Assembly (NCBI RefSeq): GCF_016900655.1
Contig: NZ_JACJKH010000001.1
Coordinates: 62,001 to 126,000, forward strand
Length of the DNA: 64,000 nt
From: Drancourtella massiliensis
Lineage (GTDB): Bacteria > Bacillota > Clostridia > Lachnospirales > Lachnospiraceae
Direction of reading: 5' to 3'
The position numbers and the translations under genes are program-made. This document shows, one piece after another, positions 28,292 through 36,622 of the stretch. Each line of letters opens with the position of its first letter. The stretch's first letter is position 1. Under the pieces are notes generated by a model. That model had not been told where the DNA came from. It saw only the letters and a program-made list of their open reading frames with translations, and made no database searches.

Positions 28292-29323
28292 ATGGTTGAG
28301 AAGTATAGTATCCGGACCGATCTGGCTTTGGAGGAGAAAGAGCGATTTGAAGAAGAAAATGTGGAGGTTCAGGGCGTCGTTCTGGAAGAGGAGTATGACG
28401 AGGAAAGGGAAATCAGGACTACGACGGTAAAGATCAAGACAGAGAACGGAGCAAAAACGATGGGAAAGCCTGTTGGAACATATATTACAATTGAGGCACC
28501 GAATCTTGCCGTACCGGATGAGGGGTATCACAGGGAAGTCTCTGTGAAGATTGCGGAGTGTGTGGAGAAACTTCTGAAGGGAAAATGGAAAAAAAGAAGC
28601 AAGGATGAGGACATTTCGATCCTGATGGTGGGACTGGGGAACCGGGAGGTGACGCCGGACGCTCTGGGACCGTATGTGGCGGACAATCTGAATATTACGA
28701 GGCACATTGTCCGGGAATATGGAAAGTACGCGATGGGCGAGGATGAAGTGACCCTGGTAAGCGCTCTTGTCCCGGGGGTAATGGCACAGACCGGCATGGA
28801 AACCGCAGAGATCGTCCGTGGCGTTGTGGCAGAGACGAAGCCGGATGTAATCCTTGTGGTGGATGCGCTGGCGGCCAGAAATTCCAAACGTCTGAACCGG
28901 ACAATCCAGATTGCGGATACGGGGATCAGTCCGGGCTCCGGCGTCGGAAACCACCGCAATGCCATTACCGAAGACAGTATCGGTATCCCGGTGATTGCCA
29001 TCGGTGTACCAACGGTTGTGGACGCTGCTACCATCGTAAATGATGCGATGGAAAACCTGATGAAAGAGATGGAACATTCCGAGGCGCTCAAGGGAGTCGG
29101 TGTGGTGCTGCAGGGGTATCATGCGGCCGAGAAATATGAATTGGTCAGACAGCTGATTTCCCCTCATCTCAACGGTATGTTTGTCACGCCAAAAGACATC
29201 GATGATACGGTAAAGCGGATCAGCTTCACCATATCGGAGGGCCTGAATCTGTTATTCTCCAGGAATGAGGAGCGCGGCGAAATGACAGGACAGGCACATA
29301 ATCACGAAGAAAAAGGCATATAG
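28292..29323 (+). CDS. gpr: Germination protease (spore protease)
   Basis: GPR degrades small acid-soluble spore proteins when spores germinate. The 343-residue protein begins with the conserved propeptide-region motif YSIRTDLALE, which is autoprocessed in the forespore. Core motifs are MVGLGNREVTPDALGPYV, LVSALVPGVMAQTGMET and VDALAARNSKRLNRTIQI, with GIPVIAIGVPTVVDA. The start ATG follows GCGAGG. The gpr-spoIIP order is conserved. Expression by a forespore sigma factor is expected, but I could not fix a promoter. Confidence 0.95.
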   Translation: MVEKYSIRTDLALEEKERFEEENVEVQGVVLEEEYDEEREIRTTTVKIKTENGAKTMGKPVGTYITIEAPNLAVPDEGYHREVSVKIAECVEKLLKGKWKKRSKDEDISILMVGLGNREVTPDALGPYVADNLNITRHIVREYGKYAMGEDEVTLVSALVPGVMAQTGMETAEIVRGVVAETKPDVILVVDALAARNSKRLNRTIQIADTGISPGSGVGNHRNAITEDSIGIPVIAIGVPTVVDAATIVNDAMENLMKEMEHSEALKGVGVVLQGYHAAEKYELVRQLISPHLNGMFVTPKDIDDTVKRISFTISEGLNLLFSRNEERGEMTGQAHNHEEKGI

Positions 29324-29362
29324 TGTTAAGACATGAAAATCCTGATATGGTAAGAAAGTAGA

Positions 29363-30556
29363 GTGAGGCATTTGAGTGGAAACATACACCTTAGGCATCT
29401 CCTGATCGGAGGTGTGGTGAGTGTGCTTGGCGGATATATTATTATGGGAGGTTATGAAAGTTCGGCAGAGTTTATCCGGGCAGAAATCGGGAGGACTATT
29501 CAAAAAGGGGCGGAGGCAATGTATTTCCCTGCCCTTGTCCGGGTGAACGATCAGCCGGAAGGAACGGTCGGTGAGTGGGTGGCCAGGCAGGCGATGCAGA
29601 TGACGCCCCTCGGAAACTATGTAAAAGCGAATGAAGTAAGCGAGACGGAAATCGAGGACTCGGAAACGTATGAGATGCTTTTGAAAAAGGAGGCGGAAGA
29701 TGAGAACGTGGTAGATGAAAATGGAAAGCTGATTGAACAGAATCAGGATACCACGACGGAAAAACCTCATGAAACGCAGATTCAGGGGACCATCGACCGG
29801 GAGAAGCTGAAGGACTATGAGTATCTGACCAGTCATTTTTATACGATTGACAGTACGACGATGACCAGCCCGGAAGAGTTGAATGCGGAAACGCTGCTTG
29901 CGAAAAACATGAAATTTGAGAATAAGGACAACGGGCCGAAAATTCTGATCTATCACACGCACTCGCAGGAAACGTTTGTAGATTCGGTTCCGGGGGATGA
30001 TTCCACTTCCATCGTGGGAATCGGAGATTACCTGACGGATCTTCTAGACAATACTTACCATATTCCGACGATCCACGACCGGGGTGTCTACGATATCATC
30101 AATGGGAAACTGGACCGAAGCGAAGCCTATGAGCTCTCCGGAGCCGCGGCGGAAAAGATTCTGGCTGAAAATCCATCCATCGAGGTGGTCATTGACCTAC
30201 ATAGAGACGGAGTTGCCGAAACGACCCACCTGGTGACGGAAGTGAATGGAAAGCAGACGGCGAAAATCATGTTCTTCAACGGCCTGTGCCGGACGAGGGC
30301 AAACGGAGATATCCAGTATTTCAACAATCCGTATATTCAGGATAACCTGGCGTTCTCCCTTCAGATGAAGCTGGATGCCGATGAGCATTATCCGGGATTT
30401 ACGAGAAATATCTATCTGAAAGGATACCGCTATAACATGCAGCTTGTCCCGAAGATGCTTCTCGTGGAAGCGGGAGCCCAGACGAACACGGTGCAGGAGA
30501 TGAAAAATGCCATGGAGCCGCTGGCAGAGTCCTTAAACCGTGTGCTAAACGGGTAA
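29363..30556 (+). CDS. spoIIP: Stage II sporulation protein P (peptidoglycan hydrolase)
   Basis: SpoIIP cleaves septal peptidoglycan during engulfment, with SpoIID and SpoIIM. The 397-residue protein has an N-terminal membrane anchor (LLIGGVVSVLGGYIIMGG), an acidic linker (about residues 93-140) and a C-terminal amidase/endopeptidase domain. That domain carries YHTHSQETF, VVIDLHRDG and KMLLVEAGAQTNT. The start is uncertain: GTG 29363 gives MRHLSGN, TTG 29372 is an alternative, and neither has a strong ribosome-binding site. Confidence 0.92.
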   Translation: MRHLSGNIHLRHLLIGGVVSVLGGYIIMGGYESSAEFIRAEIGRTIQKGAEAMYFPALVRVNDQPEGTVGEWVARQAMQMTPLGNYVKANEVSETEIEDSETYEMLLKKEAEDENVVDENGKLIEQNQDTTTEKPHETQIQGTIDREKLKDYEYLTSHFYTIDSTTMTSPEELNAETLLAKNMKFENKDNGPKILIYHTHSQETFVDSVPGDDSTSIVGIGDYLTDLLDNTYHIPTIHDRGVYDIINGKLDRSEAYELSGAAAEKILAENPSIEVVIDLHRDGVAETTHLVTEVNGKQTAKIMFFNGLCRTRANGDIQYFNNPYIQDNLAFSLQMKLDADEHYPGFTRNIYLKGYRYNMQLVPKMLLVEAGAQTNTVQEMKNAMEPLAESLNRVLNG

Positions 30557-30657
30557 AATTTAATTTCTTGAATCGTATGTTCGATTGTGGTAAACTGTTG
30601 AAAGTAATGGATTTTTTGAAAGATACGAATAATCAGAAGGAAGAAAGGAAGAATACG

Positions 30658-32580
30658 ATGGCGAAACATACGACATACGATGCGGACAGTATCGCGGTAC
30701 TGGAAGGTCTGGAGGCAGTCCGGAAGCGTCCCGGCATGTATATCGGAAGTGTAGGTACAAAGGGGCTGAATCATCTGGTATACGAGATCGTGGACAATTC
30801 CGTGGATGAACATCTGGCCGGATTTTGCATGAATATAGAAGTGACGCTGGAAAAAGACGGCTCCGCGACAGTCTCCGATGACGGGCGCGGCGTGCCGGTT
30901 GGAATGCATCAAAAAGGCGTATCGGCGGCGCGTATTGTCTATACAACACTGCACGCAGGGGGAAAGTTTGACGATTCTGTCTACAAGACAAGCGGCGGGC
31001 TCCACGGTGTGGGCTCTTCCGTAGTCAATGCCCTTTCCGAATATATGGATGTGAAGATCAGCCGTGACGGGGCCATTCATCATGACCGATATGAGCGGGG
31101 AATTCCGGTGGTGGAACTGGAAAACGGGCTCCTTCCGGTGATCGGAAAGACGAAAAAGACAGGGACGACCATTAATTTTCTTCCGGACGGCGAGATTTTT
31201 GAAAAGACAAGATTCCGGGAGGAGGAGATCAAGAGCAGGCTTCACGAGACTGCATATCTGAATCCGGAACTGACGATTCATTTTACAGATAAGAGAAAAG
31301 AGCCGGAAGAGCAGATTACCTACCATGAGCCGGACGGACTGATCGGGTTTATCAAGGATCTGAATTCCAAGAGCGAGCCGGTTCACGACCCGGTCTACTT
31401 CAAAGGGGAGGCCGAGGGCATCGAGGTGGAGGCGGTTTTTCAGTATGTCAATGAGTTTCATGAGAACATTCTTGGATTCTGCAACAATATCTATAATGCA
31501 GAAGGAGGAACTCATCTGACAGGCTTTAAGTCCACCTTTACGACAGTGATGAACCAGTACGCAAGGGAGCTTGGAATTCTGAAGGACAAGGATGCCAACT
31601 TTACCGGCGCGGACATCCGGAACGGGATGACGGCGATTGTCTCTGTCAAGCACCCGGATCCTAGATTTGAGGGGCAGACAAAGACGAAACTGGACAACCA
31701 GGATGCAGCCAAGGCCACAAGCAAGGTGACAAACGATGAAATCGTGCGTTACTTTGACCGGAATCTGGATGTCTTAAAGAAAGTGCTGTCCTGCGCGGAG
31801 AAGGCGGCAAAGATCCGGAAAACGGAGGAAAAGGCAAAGACAAACCTGCTGACAAAGCAGAAGTATTCTTTTGACAGCAACGGAAAACTCGCAAACTGCG
31901 AATGCAGGGATCCGAAAAAATGTGAGATCTTTATCGTGGAGGGAGATTCCGCAGGCGGTTCTGCCAAGACGGCGAGAGACCGGATGTACCAGGCGATCCT
32001 TCCGATCCGCGGAAAGATTTTAAATGTAGAGAAGGCAAGTATCGATAAAGTGCTGGCAAACGCGGAGATCAAGACGATGATCAACGCCTTTGGCTGCGGA
32101 TTTTCCGAAGGATACGGAAACGATTTTGATATCAGCAGGCTGCGGTACGATAAGATCATTATCATGGCCGATGCGGACGTGGACGGAGCGCATATTTCCA
32201 CCCTGCTTCTGACGTTGTTTTACCGCTTTATGCCGGAGCTTATTTTTGAGGGACATGTCTACATTGCCATGCCGCCTCTTTATAAGGCCATGCCAAAAAG
32301 CGGCAAGGAGGAATACCTCTACGATGACCGGGCTCTGGAAGAATACCGGAAGAAGCACAAAGGGCCGTTTACGCTCCAGAGATACAAAGGTCTGGGAGAG
32401 ATGGATGCCCAGCAGCTCTGGGAGACGACACTGGACCCGAAGACCCGGATTTTAAAACAGGTGGAGATCGAAGACGCCCGGATGGCTTCCAGCGTGACAG
32501 AGATGCTGATGGGTACCGAAGTACCGCCGAGACGGACATTTATCTACGAGAATGCCAGAGAGGCAGAGCTGGATATTTAG
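30658..32580 (+). CDS. parE: Type IIA DNA topoisomerase subunit B (topoisomerase IV ParE-like)
   Basis: The 640-residue ATPase/Toprim subunit has GHKL motifs (EIVDNSVDEHLAG, DDGRGVPVG, TSGGLHGVGSSVVNAL), Toprim EGDSAGG and DADVDGAHI, and C-terminal RYKGLGEMDAQQLWETT. The ATG at 30658 is preceded by AAGGAAGAAAGGAAG. It lies 39 bp before the A subunit. Sequence alone does not fully separate gyrase from topoisomerase IV. The partner lacks a GyrA box, which favours topoisomerase IV (chromosome decatenation). Confidence 0.8.
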   Translation: MAKHTTYDADSIAVLEGLEAVRKRPGMYIGSVGTKGLNHLVYEIVDNSVDEHLAGFCMNIEVTLEKDGSATVSDDGRGVPVGMHQKGVSAARIVYTTLHAGGKFDDSVYKTSGGLHGVGSSVVNALSEYMDVKISRDGAIHHDRYERGIPVVELENGLLPVIGKTKKTGTTINFLPDGEIFEKTRFREEEIKSRLHETAYLNPELTIHFTDKRKEPEEQITYHEPDGLIGFIKDLNSKSEPVHDPVYFKGEAEGIEVEAVFQYVNEFHENILGFCNNIYNAEGGTHLTGFKSTFTTVMNQYARELGILKDKDANFTGADIRNGMTAIVSVKHPDPRFEGQTKTKLDNQDAAKATSKVTNDEIVRYFDRNLDVLKKVLSCAEKAAKIRKTEEKAKTNLLTKQKYSFDSNGKLANCECRDPKKCEIFIVEGDSAGGSAKTARDRMYQAILPIRGKILNVEKASIDKVLANAEIKTMINAFGCGFSEGYGNDFDISRLRYDKIIIMADADVDGAHISTLLLTLFYRFMPELIFEGHVYIAMPPLYKAMPKSGKEEYLYDDRALEEYRKKHKGPFTLQRYKGLGEMDAQQLWETTLDPKTRILKQVEIEDARMASSVTEMLMGTEVPPRRTFIYENAREAELDI

Positions 32581-32619
32581 CAGGAAACGGACAGTTACCA
32601 TTAGAAATGAGGAAGATAC

Positions 32620-34869
32620 ATGAGTCAGAATGAAAGTGAACAGATCATCCGGACCGAATATTCGGATGTCATGAAAAAATCATATATTGATTATGCGATG
32701 AGCGTCATCGTTTCCCGTGCCTTGCCGGACGTCAGGGACGGTCTGAAGCCGGTCCAGAGACGTACCCTTTATGATATGTACGAACTGGGAATCCGGTATG
32801 ACAGACCGTACCGGAAGTGTGCGCGTATTGTCGGGGACACGATGGGTAAATACCATCCTCACGGCGACAGTTCCATTTATGAGGCTCTTGTCGTGATGGC
32901 ACAGGATTTCAAAAAGGGCATGGTGATGGTGGACGGCCACGGAAACTTCGGTTCCATCGAAGGGGACGGGGCTGCGGCCATGCGTTACACCGAGGCAAGA
33001 CTTGCGAAGGTGACCCAGGAAGCGTTTCTTGCGGATCTGGACAAGGACATTGTCAACTTCGTTCCGAACTTTGACGAGACGGAAAAAGAGCCGGAAGTTC
33101 TTCCGGTCCGTTTCCCGAATCTTCTTGTCAATGGAGCGGAAGGAATCGCAGTCGGTATGGCGACAAGCATCCCGACCCACAATCTGGGGGAAGTCATCGA
33201 CGCGGTAAAAGCATACATGAAGAACAATGCCATCAGCACCAGGCAGCTGATGAAATATCTGAAAGGCCCGGATTTCCCGACGGGCGGCATCGTGGTCAAT
33301 CAGGACGACCTGCTGCAGATCTACGAGACCGGAAGCGGGAAGATCAAGCTGCGTGGAAAAGTGGAGATTGAAGACTTAAAAGGCGGGAAAAAGCGTCTTG
33401 TCATCACGGAGATTCCATACACCATGATCGGAAGCGGAATCGGTAAATTTTTAAATGATGTCTGCGCCCTTGTGGAGACGAAGAAGACATCGGACATTGT
33501 GGATATTTCCAACCAGTCCTCCAAAGAGGGAATCCGTATCGTCATTGACCTGAAAAAGGATGCCGATGTGGAAAATCTGACGAACATGCTTTACAAGAAG
33601 ACGAAACTGGAGGATACGTTCGGCGTCAACATGCTGGCGGTGGCGGACGGAAAGCCGGAGACGATGGGGCTGAAAAAGATCATTGAATATCATGTGGATT
33701 TTCAGTTCGAGATTACTACAAGGAAATACCGGACACTGCTTGCAAAAGAGCAGGAAAAACGTGAGGTACAGGAAGGTCTCATCAAGGCCTGTGATGTGAT
33801 TGACCTGATTATCGAGATCCTGCGGGGAAGCCGTTCGGTCAAGGACGCCAGGGCCTGTTTGATGTACGGAATCACCGATGAGATTACATTTAAAAGCAAA
33901 ACTTCAGAGAAGATGGCAAAGCTTCTTTCCTTTACAGAGCGGCAGGCAACGGCCATTCTGGAGATGCGTCTCTACCGGCTGATCGGTCTGGAGATCGAAG
34001 CGCTTCAGAAAGAGCATGAAGAAACAATCCGTAAGATCGAGCGTTATGAGAAGATCTTAAATGACTACGATGAAATGTCGGCTGTCATCATTGACGATCT
34101 GAATAAGCTGAAGAAAGAATATGCGGTGAAGCGCCGCACCCTCCTTGAAAATGCAGAGGAAGCAGTTTACGAGGAGAAAAAGATCGAGGAGCAGGAAGTG
34201 ATCTGTCTGGTGGACCGTTTCGGATATGCAAGGACGGTGGATCCGTCTGTTTACGAGCGGAACCAGGAGGCGGCGGACGCAGAAAGCCGCTATATCATCC
34301 GCTGCATGAATACCGGAAAGCTCTGTCTGTTTACTGCTGAAGGACGGATGCACCAGATCAAGGTACTGGATATCCCGCATGGCAAATTCCGGGACAAGGG
34401 ACTGCCGGTGGACAATATCAGTAATTATGACAGCACAGGGGAACATATCGTTGCCTTGATGAATGAAGCGGATCTGGAAGGAGAATTCCTTCTGTTTGCT
34501 ACAAAGGACGGACTTGTCAAACGGGTGGCAGGATCGGAATTCCTTGTTTCCAAGCGGACAACCGCGGCGACCAAGCTTCAGGAAGGTGATGAAGTACGAG
34601 CTGTGCTTCCGATGAACGGGCAGGATTTTGCCGTACTTCAGACAGAAAACGGCTACTTCCTCAAATTCCCGGCGGAAGATGTATCCGAGAAGAAAAAGGG
34701 AGCCCTCGGAATTCGGGGAATCAGGCTTCAGAAGAAGGACGCTGTGGAAAGCGCCTATGTTTTTGCAGAAGGAACTGAGACCAAAGCAGTATATAAGGAA
34801 AAAGAAATTTCGCTGAACCGTCTGAAAACAGGAAAGCGTGATACGTCGGGCGTAAAGCAGAGAGCATAA
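32620..34869 (+). CDS. parC: Type IIA DNA topoisomerase subunit A (topoisomerase IV ParC-like)
   Basis: The 749-residue cleavage subunit has active-site Tyr123 in AAAMRYTEARL. The quinolone region HPHGDSSIYE carries Ser84 and Glu88, the residues usually present in susceptible enzymes. The C-terminal beta-pinwheel is short, and the GyrA-box position reads VLDIPHGKFRDKGLP instead of QRRGGKG. This favours a topoisomerase IV-like rather than negatively supercoiling activity. The start follows GAGGAAG. Confidence 0.82.
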   Translation: MSQNESEQIIRTEYSDVMKKSYIDYAMSVIVSRALPDVRDGLKPVQRRTLYDMYELGIRYDRPYRKCARIVGDTMGKYHPHGDSSIYEALVVMAQDFKKGMVMVDGHGNFGSIEGDGAAAMRYTEARLAKVTQEAFLADLDKDIVNFVPNFDETEKEPEVLPVRFPNLLVNGAEGIAVGMATSIPTHNLGEVIDAVKAYMKNNAISTRQLMKYLKGPDFPTGGIVVNQDDLLQIYETGSGKIKLRGKVEIEDLKGGKKRLVITEIPYTMIGSGIGKFLNDVCALVETKKTSDIVDISNQSSKEGIRIVIDLKKDADVENLTNMLYKKTKLEDTFGVNMLAVADGKPETMGLKKIIEYHVDFQFEITTRKYRTLLAKEQEKREVQEGLIKACDVIDLIIEILRGSRSVKDARACLMYGITDEITFKSKTSEKMAKLLSFTERQATAILEMRLYRLIGLEIEALQKEHEETIRKIERYEKILNDYDEMSAVIIDDLNKLKKEYAVKRRTLLENAEEAVYEEKKIEEQEVICLVDRFGYARTVDPSVYERNQEAADAESRYIIRCMNTGKLCLFTAEGRMHQIKVLDIPHGKFRDKGLPVDNISNYDSTGEHIVALMNEADLEGEFLLFATKDGLVKRVAGSEFLVSKRTTAATKLQEGDEVRAVLPMNGQDFAVLQTENGYFLKFPAEDVSEKKKGALGIRGIRLQKKDAVESAYVFAEGTETKAVYKEKEISLNRLKTGKRDTSGVKQRA

Positions 34870-34896
34870 AAAAGACCTCCTTTTTGTGAAAATGTC

Positions 34897-34927
34897 TTGA
34901 CTCTGGGATAGTACCAGAGTTTAAGAT
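34897..34927 (+). promoter_or_regulatory. MerR-type promoter/operator before the YitT-like gene
   Basis: TTGACT (34897-34902) and TAAGAT (34922-34927) are separated by 19 bp. The spacer holds a perfect dyad, ACTCTGG (34900-34906) and CCAGAGT (34914-34920). An overlong spacer with a central dyad is the hallmark of promoters activated by MerR-family DNA distortion. No merR gene is adjacent. Confidence 0.7.
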
Positions 34928-35002
34928 AAACATAAAGGAGGTTTTATGATGTTGAAGAATAAGATGAGATGAACAGTACAAAGACTGGTTGAGGGAATTA
35001 CG

Positions 35003-35605
35003 GTGCCGATGTTGTTATGGATTGCCGTGGGAGCGGCAATCTGTACCTTCGGTATCCACAATATTCATTCACAGACCGGGATTACTGAAGGAGGTGTCAT
35101 TGGCATGACACTGTTTGCAAACAAATGGTTTCATATTCCAAAAGGACTTGTAACCCCGATCCTTGATCTGAGCTGCTACCTTCTGGCATTCCGGTTTCTT
35201 GGAGGAAAGTTTATCAGGATTTCCATGATTTCCACCTTATTTGTGTCTCTGTTTTATGATCTGTGGGAACAGTTTCCCTACATGCTGCCGGATCTGTCGG
35301 ATTATCCGCTTGCGGCGGCACTTCTGGGAGGTGTTTTTGTAGGAATCGGTGTCGGCCTGATTGTACGTCAGGGCGGATCAAGCGGCGGAGACGATGCACT
35401 TGCCCTTTCCATTTCCAGAGGAACCGGGTGGAGGCTTTCCAGAGCCTATCTTTTTACGGATCTGGTAGTACTGGGACTTTCCCTTTCTTATATTCCGGTC
35501 ATCCGGATTGCGTTTTCCGTGGTGACAGTGATGCTTTCATCACTTTTAATTGACTTTGTACAGAATTTTAGAAGACAGCCCGAACCTGAGACGGCGGGCG
35601 AATAA
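35003..35605 (+). CDS. YitT/DUF161-like membrane protein, N terminus interrupted by TGA
   Basis: The 200 residues contain about five transmembrane segments (MLLWIAVGAAICTFGIHNIH, ILDLSCYLLAFRFLGG, LAAALLGGVFVGIGVGLIV) and the family signature GGSSGGDDALAL. The strong ribosome-binding site AAAGGAGG and ATG at 34946 lie upstream in the same frame: eight codons, a TGA at 34970-34972, then TVQRLVEGITVP joining this ORF. The gene thus looks broken by a nonsense codon. GTG 35003, with GAGGG seven bases upstream, could permit reinitiation. The transported substrate is unknown. Confidence 0.75.
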   Translation: MPMLLWIAVGAAICTFGIHNIHSQTGITEGGVIGMTLFANKWFHIPKGLVTPILDLSCYLLAFRFLGGKFIRISMISTLFVSLFYDLWEQFPYMLPDLSDYPLAAALLGGVFVGIGVGLIVRQGGSSGGDDALALSISRGTGWRLSRAYLFTDLVVLGLSLSYIPVIRIAFSVVTVMLSSLLIDFVQNFRRQPEPETAGE

Positions 35606-35619
35606 AACCACTCCAATAA

Positions 35620-35654
35620 AATGGCCGGTGCAGGATTTTCCTGCACCGGCCATT
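35620..35654 (+). terminator. Hairpin after the YitT-like gene
   Basis: AATGGCCGGTGCAGGA and TCCTGCACCGGCCATT form a perfect 16-bp stem with a 3-nt loop. No T-tract follows. Confidence 0.65.
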
Positions 35655-35709
35655 CTGCTTTACAATTCCGGATCTGTTCTTTTTTATGTTAATTCTGCTT
35701 TACAATTCC
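35652..35709 (+). repeat. 18-bp direct repeat pair
   Basis: ATTCTGCTTTACAATTCC occurs at 35652-35669 and again at 35692-35709, with a 22-bp T-rich spacer, in the intergenic region before the phosphonate operon. Confidence 0.8.
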
Positions 35710-35848
35710 CCGCAAGAAAGTAACACGATTTTTACAAAAGCTTTGCGTAAGCTGGATGGAACAAAAAAACGTAAAGAGTTATAGTGCTATAGGATGAAAA
35801 AAACGATGAAATGTAGAAAATCTGGATAAAAGAAAGGGGCATTTGTAC

Positions 35849-36619
35849 ATGCTGGAATTAAAGCATATCAAAAAATCATTTGACGGAGTGAATGTTTTAA
35901 AAAACATCAATCTGCAGATCGAGGATGGCGAGATTGTATCGATTCTCGGACCGTCCGGATGCGGGAAAACAACACTTTTAAATATCATCCTCGGACTGAC
36001 ACAGGCAGATGCCGGTGAACTGATTTTTCAGGGTGAAGATATTTTAAATGTACCAATGGAAGAGAGAGGATTCAATATTGTATTCCAGGATTATGCGCTC
36101 TTCCCGAATCTGAATGTGAAACAGAATGTTACATACGGCCTTCGCAATAACAAAAACATTGTAACGGTGGAGGAAGTCAATGGACTGATCAATCTTCTGG
36201 GACTGAAGGACCATCTGGATAAGAAGATCGAACAGCTTTCCGGCGGACAAAAACAGAGAGTGGCTCTTGCGAGAACCATGGTAATGAAGCCGAAGATCCT
36301 GCTTCTTGACGAGCCGTTGAGTGCTTTGGATGGCGTGATCAAAGAATCCATCAAAGACAAGATCAAGGAGATTGCAAGAGAATATCATCTGACAACCATT
36401 ATAGTCACACATGATCCGGAGGAAGCACTCACCCTTTCCGACAAGGTTGTCATCATGAATCAGGGAACGATCGCCCAGTACGGAAGACCGGAAGATATTA
36501 TCAATACACCGGAAGAAGATTTCGTAAAGAACTTCATTTTAAGACAGCTCGAAATCAAGAGAAACAACATCATGATGCTGTTCAGTGAATCAGAAGCAAA
36601 GAGATTTCAGGTGGTGTAA
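35849..36619 (+). CDS. ABC importer ATP-binding protein, aminoethylphosphonate operon (PhnT-like)
   Basis: The 256-residue ATPase has Walker A GPSGCGKTT (about residues 34-42), a Q-loop in FQDYALFPN, signature LSGGQKQR and Walker B LLLDEPLSALD. It is of the iron/spermidine/phosphonate importer class, with only a short C-terminal extension. ATG 35849 has AGAAAGGGGC upstream. It begins an operon with permease, binding protein, phnW and phnX, which points to 2-aminoethylphosphonate as substrate. Confidence 0.85.
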   Translation: MLELKHIKKSFDGVNVLKNINLQIEDGEIVSILGPSGCGKTTLLNIILGLTQADAGELIFQGEDILNVPMEERGFNIVFQDYALFPNLNVKQNVTYGLRNNKNIVTVEEVNGLINLLGLKDHLDKKIEQLSGGQKQRVALARTMVMKPKILLLDEPLSALDGVIKESIKDKIKEIAREYHLTTIIVTHDPEEALTLSDKVVIMNQGTIAQYGRPEDIINTPEEDFVKNFILRQLEIKRNNIMMLFSESEAKRFQVV

Positions 36620-36622
36620 AAG

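Noticed and set aside
30430-31653. 407-codon minus-strand ORF opposite spoIIP/parE
   Set aside because: It crosses two well-supported genes on the other strand and has no domain or ribosome-binding site.
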